A stretch of DNA of 64,000 nucleotides from Gari tellinella (lineage: Eukaryota > Mollusca > Bivalvia > Cardiida > Psammobiidae). The translations under genes and the position numbers were made by a program. The stretch's first letter is position 1. Each line of letters opens with the position of its first letter. Location of the stretch: positions 79,043,321-79,107,320 of the forward strand of contig OV277857.1 of NCBI GenBank assembly GCA_922989275.2, in the 5' to 3' direction. Below, piece after piece: positions 55,937-64,000 of this stretch. Under the pieces are notes generated by a model. It was not told where the DNA came from and did not search any database. It saw only the letters and a program-made list of their open reading frames with translations.

Positions 55937-58900
55937 GGTAATACTGCACGGCCATATTGAATTCTGGCTAGTGTAGCCAACTTTGAGGTCAAATGCTACT
56001 CATGCTTTACATAGATGAGTCTCAATCAAAACACACAGTCCAATTCAAAGCATGTGTATATGTTCTAACACTGACCGAACTATGCCGACAAAAGCTGCCT
56101 TGATAATTATTTACAAGCATTAAATCAAAGGGATTTTTTGGGCAAGTGCACCGCACTGTATAGCAAACAATTCAACAGAACAACTATGACAAATTGCAAC
56201 CCGGTTCTTCATTGAGATGACGGGAATGTTATTTTCAAGCATTTCTTTCTGAAAAGGTGTTTTGAATATATTTACCACGTGTCGTTAAACAAATCCATCG
56301 CCATTTTGAAGCCAAAACACGACATGTATAGTGAAATGTGGTACGACTACTTTGGATATAAAACTCTGTTCCTACGTTGATCGTACACTTTTACTTGCTT
56401 TTCTACAAGGCGAGAAATGAGACTACAACATGCACGTTTCTGATTCCAAGATCAATATTGTTTTGGATTAGATTCTCTCTCCTGAAAATCTGTTCGCTTT
56501 TGTTTACATACAGGCTAAAAGATGACACCGAATCACTCGTAATGGAAGAAATATTTTTGCGCTCCAAAACTGCTTTCGCGAAAAAGATCGTATTTATTTT
56601 CATAAACGTGAACGTCATTGTTTTAGATACAATTTTTCTAATTCAGATTCAACTGTTTTGAAAACGAAGTCGAAATTTATAGCGTTTTAGATAATTTTGT
56701 TGTGATTTTTTTCTTCATAGCCGAATAACTCATTTAAAGTACAAACGACAATACTGATCCCGTCTTTGCGCAAAAAGAACACATTCATACCCTATAGATT
56801 ATAACATATATGCGAATTAAACAATTAATTCCAAGCATATATCAGAAACGTATGCTAACATTTGCATACTCGCACTAAGATCTGGTTCAAAACTAATAAT
56901 ATAATACAGGTAGGATCTTATTATATTGGCGTGAGTTAACGATCTTCGTTCGATAAGGGCGAACTCTCATTGTTGCTTACAAATGGGTTGCCTTCGGAAA
57001 TCTTGAAAATCCCGTGCAAATTGTGTGCAAATTGTGTGCAACCACCAGGTATAAATATCTTATCTACGGTGTGGTGTTTGGGTCTGAGTTAAAAAAAATC
57101 GCAAATTTCTCTCAACTCAACTCAATTTTATTTCGGCTTTGGTTCATAATTAACATGAACAGCTAAAGCATCAAGTAATATACATACATAATAAAGAATA
57201 TCAAAATAGGTTGTGTCAGTGAGGTCTTATAAGGATCAAAAGTAATTACCATTTAAGTATAGGAAACGACTACTTTAAATAATTTCATTTGTATTTAAAG
57301 GGCATTCTACTCATCCGTTTGGATCCTGACCAGTCATCCTGTTTCTGAATGACTGTTCTGGATCCAAACCGTCATTCTGTTGTTTATATTTTCGAAAAAG
57401 ACAGCTTATATCTTTATTAACATAAATTTTGTATTATACTAAACATCTATATGTAATTAGCACTAATGTAATTGTAGATAGGGCGCATGTGAGAAACAAA
57501 CTGCTTATAGCACGGATAGGGACTCTAAGTTAATATAATTATTGATGAAAACTGATTAGATGCAGAGAAAACGCCGATTTATTTAGAGTCTTATCTGGAT
57601 CTAAACCGAATGTTAAGCGAAATAAAATATTACATTTCAGACATACCGGGTATACCGTATGAAAATATATCATATCGAGTTCTAAGCCATACACAAGAGA
57701 GTAGAAATGCTTTTTTACGAATCATATCGCCACTCTTGTGTGAGACGTAATCTGATAAGTAACCGTATACAAAAGGTTTATGTACCATCATTTGATTTAC
57801 ATCTATACAAACAAAAAGTATTCATTTGAATTATAATCGATCTTCCTTCCAATGGGGAATAGAAATTTTCCCCTGGGGAAAATAAAAGGGGTTATGGTCA
57901 AAGCGTACCATAGTCAAAGCATACCCAGTCAAAATGTACCCTTTTTGGTTGAAGCGTACCACATAAAGGATATGTAGGGGGAAGTTCAATACGGTACTAT
58001 GTGATAATTAATTGATTTTCGCACATTTTATACCTGTAAATGCGTAATTAGTGTATTTTACAATAAATTGCTCGTTTTCACCCATACATATACTTATCTA
58101 GCACACGATGAACAGTTATGGCATGTGCATGCATGTGTCTCTTATTGTTACATTAAATATACTATGCCAAACTGCCAACGCAAGACCTCCAAGTTCCCTT
58201 TAATTTTCATATCAGAGCGTTTATTTTAAATCGATGGAAAATATGACACAACATTATTTAATACTTTTATTTGTGTTTTTAAATTGATGCACTGTCCTCA
58301 AAGTTGTTAATATTGGCAACGAATTTTCATTGACACTTCTGACGAATAATAACTATCTATCCAAAAGTATCGCTAATTTCTGGTTAACATTCCCCATTGT
58401 GTCGGAATTTGCCGGTCCCTCATGATAATTACCAAAAAAGCGTCCGCTATAGAGAATCGTGAATTTCCGTAATCGACATTAATTTTAGCTCCCTTCATGC
58501 CATTTAGATCTACACCAGTTTGGAGTGAATGACGAAAAATGCCATGCCCACATACGAGACAAAAGGTTTCTAATCGCTATAAGCCTAATGAAAAATAAAT
58601 ACCATGTTTAAATCAAACAGACGTCGCGCTGCCGCATATTCCCATTAGATATAATTTAAACAAAGATGGAACGGATCTATACATGTAAGCGTAAATGTTT
58701 TTGTTGACAGTGCATCAATTGTTTCTATCAATCGTACACAAACATTTTGTCATCAGTTTTCGCGAATTAACGATAGCACTCGGCGTATTTCAACAGAATT
58801 GAAACATATCGCTAATCATTTAGAAAGAAAACATACAGTATAAGAATGACAATCCAATTTCATGACAAAATGCTATTTATTTAAGCATTTTGGTCATGTT

Positions 58901-60634
58901 TGTACGTCCGTGAATTGATTAGACAAATATTATGGAGTAAATACAAATGACATTCTGATTTAGGATTATGATAGATTTACATCTACAAAACATGTCTGTA
59001 TACAGGAACATGGGAAAACAGTACAGAGTACAGACCCAGATTTGAAAGATCTTATGATCTAGTACTGCACTGTTTGCAATTTTCTTTTTCAAATTATTAT
59101 AATGCTTATTCATCATCATGATAATCAGAAAGCAAGTGAATGTAGGTAAACTGTTTCCTTTACTTCTCTGTCAAACCGTGCATTGAATTTGTTTCAGAGG
59201 TTGACTGAGATATTAGCCCTTTTTGTATCTACCTTTTACATACAGATTCTAGCAAGGATTTCTTTATATATCATAGTCAATTTAGTCACACAGCAACATT
59301 GATAAATTTAAAAACAAAGTTTTAGCAGGCTCTTTATCTTTATAACACCACTGAAAAAGTGCCTTAAAGTCACCCAGAGAACACCATATATATATATATA
59401 TCAGTATCGACAATGGAAAAGAGACAGGTATATAGCTGTGTCATTAGCGAGTAGGTGATTTACATTCCCCCGGAGATCATTAATGTATGTGTGGAATAGT
59501 AAAGGGCCAAGAACATTGCCCTGGGGAACACCCGATGGAACTGGGATGGTGGAGGGCATGGAAATATTTGCAGCTACTGGCAGAGACCTGAGAGATATGT
59601 CCTCTTATGTCATAGTGTTGTAGCTTGATCAGTTATTTTTCATGATTGGCCATATTTAATCTTGTCTGCTTTCTAGCTCTTATACTTTTCATCCAAGTAT
59701 CATTACCCTTGAAAAACTATAATTTGTCAATTGTAGTCTTGTCCTATTTGGGACTCGAGAAGTTTTAAGCTGAATTGTAAAATCTTTCAGAACATGTTGA
59801 TATGAATGTGTAAAACCTTGGCAAACTTTGAAAACCGGCTAAATTGGATAAGGCATACTCATTTATAACAAGAACGACACCATTTTAGCCCTGTTTTCTC
59901 TGTTACTGAAATAATTTTCATGGGATTTAGCCAGATTTTCGGACAGTGTTTGCAATAGTTCAGTATTTGTAATGCTGGTAAGAAGGTCACGAATGACCAC
60001 GTCATATCCTCTTTACCCCTTGAATGATTTTCATTTAACTCTAAGTTTTGGCTTTGTTGATACTATGCGTTGAATTTAAGCAGTTTACTCCTCCTTTTGT
60101 GGGATATTTTCTGACTTGGTCAGTGTACTAGTTACATTTGGAATCCACAATAGTTTGTACAGGTACTATGTAGCATTGATTTGATGTTTTTAACATTGAC
60201 AATGTTTGACCACCATACTTTTGAAAGGATTATTTCAATTACATGTGCTAGCCAATATGGAGAATTGAAATTCTTGGTGATAATGGGTATAATGTCAGAC
60301 TATATAGTGTTCAAATGGACTTTCTAAAGAGAAAATAAGGATTCATTGCACCTCGGGCACAGTGTGAAAATTACTATGCCATAGATAGTTTTGGAATTAG
60401 TTAGCCGCAGATGTTGGTGGACGTGCCCAAAATTTGGTAAATTTGGAGGTAATTTCTTTTCACTATAAAAACGTTTTTATTATTATCTATAAATGCAAAT
60501 GAAAAGAGGGATATATTTATCAGTTGTAGAGAGTGACATTTTTAGGAGTTGAGCAATATCTGTGCCGTTTTCACCATAAATGCACCGCCACTACTTGTTT
60601 TGGTGGCCATCTTGATTTGCACTGCAGTATTACC
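55937..60634. mobile_element. 4.7-kb TTAA-bounded composite element
   Basis: TTAA at 55933-55936 and 60635-60638, ends GGTAATACTGCA and TGCAGTATTACC, with weaker inverted similarity inside (GGCCATATTGAAT / TTGGTGGCCATCTTG). No transposase reading frame is recognisable. The interior includes a LINE fragment at 59410-59541, imperfect repeats of GTCAAAGCGTACC at about 57897-57962, a hairpin TTTGGATCCTGACCAG.. at 57317-57378 and a short AT run at 59388-59402. The remainder shows nothing. Confidence 0.6.
59410..59541 (-). pseudogene. LINE reverse transcriptase fragment
   Basis: The minus strand reads [20 protein letters not shown] and soon [11 protein letters not shown], the RT palm motifs of a LINE. 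The catalytic FADD/YADD is changed to LAND, so it is dead. Only about 44 codons are recognisable. Confidence 0.75.
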
Positions 60635-61016
60635 TTAAGAGGCGCCCTTACATACTATTTCACCTCCCACTACTTTCTTGTACTTTCACTGGTTAAGTCA
60701 AAGAGCAGTTAGTAGCTGTCCAACTACTGACATCGAAAAAACCCACAAAGTGTAGAAAAATACAACTTTTTTTTTTATTCTTACCACACTGTTCTCATTT
60801 AATAAGAGTGACAGACAGTTTGTTTGGAAAATAACATTTTCCACACTGCATATATGTTTTCCCGAATAAACGCGTTTATGCTTCTGTCCATTGCGAAAAG
60901 TTTGACGTCTAATTAGGCTTCAAGCTGTTTGCCACTCAGATTTGAATATATTGTCTGAAGTTTCTAAATATTGTCATTGTCCATATGTTTTTAATTGATT
61001 TTGAATTTAGGTTCGT

Positions 61017-61626
61017 TTTACTAATAAACTAATAGTCTGTTTCTAGTTTTGAAAAAAGGTTACCACTTAAAACAGGTTGAAAGTAAAGTAGAACGGTCCT
61101 TAAGGCGCATTCTGTATTACCAGTTAGTACCAGTTAAAGTCTACATTCAGTCCGAATGACCGCTCAGCCGACTGTACATTTACCCCCTGATCATTAAGCC
61201 ATCTTGCCTACAATATTGAGCACTGTTAACATATGGCGCTTAAGCAGCCGCAGTACCGGCTCAGACCCTTCACAGGTACCCATTTTAACACCTGGGTGGA
61301 GAGGAGCAATTCGCGGTACATGTCTTGCTCAAGAACATTCCTGTACATTATCGGGGATTCGGAAAAATCCACTAGTCAGACCGCTGGTCCGGCGGGAGAT
61401 CGAACTCACGACCCCTGGTACCGTAGTCCAACAGTGTTACCACTGGACTACTACCGCCGGTGGACTACTACCGCTACTACTACTAGGCTGCCGGCCTATA
61501 TCTTAAGTCTGCTAAGATATAGAAATAAGCTTTTGGTGCATATTCATGACTATAAAGTGGAACTATTTTCTTCACGTTCTTATATAAAGGCATATAAAAG
61601 GGCGTATTTATTGAGTTATGGGTTAA
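61017..61626. mobile_element. Family B MITE split by a SINE
   Basis: Left part with CTAATAGTCTGTTTCTAG and GTTGAAAGTAAAGTAGAACG; right part with CTGCTAAGATATAG, TTCATGACTATAAAGTGGAA and the end GAGTTATGGGTTAA. Confidence 0.65.
61120..61495 (-). mobile_element. tRNA-derived SINE
   Basis: Read on the minus strand, 61460-61390 has an A-box TAGTCCAGTGG and a B-box GAGTTCGATCTCC spaced as in a tRNA, with closing arms CCGGCGG / CCCGCCGG. A GTAGTAGTCC-type repeat lies upstream. GC content is clearly above the surroundings. The SINE limits are approximate. Confidence 0.65.
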
Positions 61627-64000
61627 GCGTGAAGGAACAACGTCTTCTCTATCGTACAGCTATCGTTCACGCTGAAATCAAACATATCAACTAGTCTATA
61701 CCGTTATTTAATGCTTTGACTCCTCTAAGAATAGTCCAGTGTTGATCCAGATCAGTATAGTGAAATGTTAACTTATTTGGATAATTTTGGGAGAAAAAAC
61801 ACAACTGACAATGTAAGCCCTGCTGAGAAAGTTTCTATAGGAACTCTTTGATTATAATGGACACTTGTATAGGCGTGTATGCTAATAAGAAAGTAAACTG
61901 TATGTAAAAGACACATTTATGTATTATATGTATTCACATAATATTTCAAGTCTCCCAAGATACCAATTCAATAAACGTGTGTAATTCATTAGTTGGACAT
62001 TTCAGGGTTCGCAATGTATCGTCTTTTTCTAATTTTCGCCAACCTGTTTGTCCCGTGGGTGTTCGTGGCTATAAACAATCCTAATAGTTGTTCCATATAT
62101 CGTTTTTGTGAGCTATTTGTCGATAAAAAATGTTTGACCATACAAAAGGGCAGCCGTTAACTTCGGACACGTTGTCCTTCATAGCGTTTTGCAGTTTTTT
62201 CCCATTGGGGGCTGCTATATATGAACTTTCTACTTTCCGTTCTGTCTGCAATTTAAAAATGTTTGCCAATTGTTTTGAAATGACGTCAGTTATACTGCCT
62301 AAAATCCAACTTTGAAACGATAATGCAGAAAATAATATTGAAGGAGACGACAAAATGGCGGTCAATGGGGTAAAATGTCATGATCAATTGATCATGAAAG
62401 GGTTAAGGCGAGTAAAGACGTTTCTATGAGAAATAGATAAATGCTCCACGTGAAGGCGTTGGTAAATAACGACCCAGTGCTGTCTCACCAGCATTTATTG
62501 ACATAGGATGTGTCCCCGAAACGATCTTTCGACAAATTACCGGGGGCACATCCTAAGATACATTCACCATTCAAACAACACAGAAAACCCGCTGATTGTA
62601 ACAAACACGAACAGAGGCGAAGAGCGAGATAGACTATCCTGGTCTCACTGTTGGCATCTCTGCGACAACAAGCCAGAGAAATTGTGAACTTAAACCGTTC
62701 ACCGCCTTGCTTTGAGCGCGGCGTGGATTTCTTTTAAATGATTTGGATCCTGATATGACGCCGAGTAACTATGCTTGAGATAAATACCAGCATCGGTTGC
62801 CTAACATATCGACCGTTTTATTCAAAGTGCCTAAAATAAAATACATATGCAACATTAAAAGCAGACAATAAAAATTATTCCGACGATAATCCGGAAGTGC
62901 TTGGTTTAGCATCTAAAGATATAATCATTTTACGACGTAATTGACACTTTTATTTGATTTGAATTTAAACTGTTTGATAAGTAAACGTCCAATGACGATA
63001 CTGTAAAACAAACTGTGTTTTGCCAACAATATTAATATTTAAAGATACTGAAAACCAGGGGCCAGATTTGCATTTGCAACCCCTTGAATAAAGCGAAAGT
63101 ATATTACATGAATGTATTGTACACAGGATATAAGCCCATTTAATTATTCACATACTATCTCACCGGAATTAAATTATTTCGATGTTTATATTCCAAAGGT
63201 TAGCTTTTGGCGAGAATAGTAATTGAAGAGGGTGTGAATGCTTTTGGTTAGTGAGTACAACTTTGGGCGACAAAGTGTCCCAACCACGTTAAAGTCACTG
63301 TTAGCTTGACATGAAACCTGAATTATTGAAAAAAGAGTAAAAGTTTGTCTATAGGATGTTTCCTATACAATCTATGGTCATCAAATGTGTTGTGTGAGTA
63401 CACCATTGAATGGTGGAGAGTACCGTAGCCTTTGTCAGGTAACTGTCACCTTAACATTGACCATCACTTCATTGTTTAAATACAACTTAGGATTGTGTAG
63501 TACTGCTGGTCACTTTGACATTGACCTTGAACTTTGATTTTAATTATAGAAAAAGCTTATGTGGAGGATATTTACAATTACGCATCAGCTAGGTTTACCC
63601 TATTTGTGTGTGAGTACACCTTTGGACGGTTGAATATCGCTAACCATTTTCAGTTCACTGTCACCTTAACATGTACCTTTGACTTCTATCTTAGGATACA
63701 TTTACCGGAAGTATATTTCCTAAACCACATTAGACGGTTTCGATGTGTCGGTGCAGGATGGCAGTTGGACCTGAACAGTTTACTTATGGGTGTTAAACAT
63801 TTTAAATAGTTTTTAACGCAAACGCAATGCACGAACATGTCGAACATTGCCATTTCTTAAGTATGTTGACGATTCTTTTTAATCTGTGTGGCCAAAAGTT
63901 TGGAGCTTAATTAAATGTCGGTTTGCCCGTCGTCTGATCTAGCTCCAAACTGTTTGCAATGTTAAGATCTATATATTGAATAATATGCCATTGCAGGAGT
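61627..64000. other. Distal region with MITE relics
   Basis: Family D right half at about 62250-62406 (GCCAATTGTTTTGAAATGAC to GATCATGAAAGGGTTAA), a family D relic at 62690-62950, and a family A fragment at about 63800-63990 (AACGCAAACGCAATGC, hairpin TTTGGAGCTTAATTAAATG). A TTGACCTTGAACTTTG-type repeat occurs near 63400-63550. No gene is recognised. Confidence 0.45.

Noticed and set aside
61204..61694. Open frames of 100 and 153 codons
   Set aside because: They cover the tRNA-derived SINE and MITE ends, and the tRNA-like boxes explain the sequence better.

Overview
This is eukaryotic genomic DNA from an animal, most likely a bivalve or related marine mollusc. That placement is inferred from AT-rich sequence, small exons with GT/AG splice sites in long introns, and an extreme density of short palindromic transposons (MITEs). 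No bacterial operon, rRNA, CRISPR or plasmid feature is visible. Real exons are short and most long open frames are chance products of repeats, so the genes below were rebuilt by joining exons whose splice sites and codon phases agree.

Four genes can be supported. (1) On the minus strand at 1670-2884, an intronless 404-residue class I SAM-dependent transferase with the motif DPACSTG. (2) On the plus strand at 5444-18324, a seven-exon cytochrome P450 of 451 residues with the AGSETT, ExxR and FGAGSRVCIG motifs. (3) On the plus strand at 23105-28454, a six-exon, 360-residue membrane-anchored short-chain dehydrogenase of the BDH1/HSD17B/retinol dehydrogenase type. (4) On the minus strand at 44148-53221, a four-exon, 272-residue protein of unknown function with NNCYNYA, TFAQPG and WSHKPG blocks. 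The P450 and the dehydrogenase lie in tandem on one strand and both are probably oxidoreductases of lipophilic substrates; joint action is only inference.

The rest is dominated by non-autonomous DNA transposons. Family A has TA ends (CAGTGGAGAA...). Families B, C, C2 and D have TTAA ends (mostly CCCTTT or CCCATT). Family E has TA ends (CAGTAAAACC), I TA ends (CAGTTGAA), J TA ends (CTGTAAA), G TA ends (CAGTGCTCCCTC), H has CCCGTTTCATAAAA ends, and a further family has CAGGGCTGCCAT ends. Larger elements include three different TTAA-bounded elements (596-1503, 31717-32761, 55937-60634), a TAA-bounded 1.75-kb element (36642-38395), a truncated LINE with an 11-bp target duplication (53781-55549) and a tRNA-derived SINE (about 61120-61495). 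At least eight insertions sit inside other elements, giving a relative chronology. Two central hairpin modules recur inside families with unrelated termini, which is the most unusual structural signal of the window. No intact transposase was found.

Layout: 1-1669 repeats; 1670-2884 transferase; 2885-5443 intergenic; 5444-18324 P450; 18325-23104 intergenic repeats; 23105-28454 dehydrogenase; 28455-44147 MITE-rich intergenic; 44148-53221 unknown gene; 53222-64000 LINE, a large TTAA element, SINE and MITE relics.
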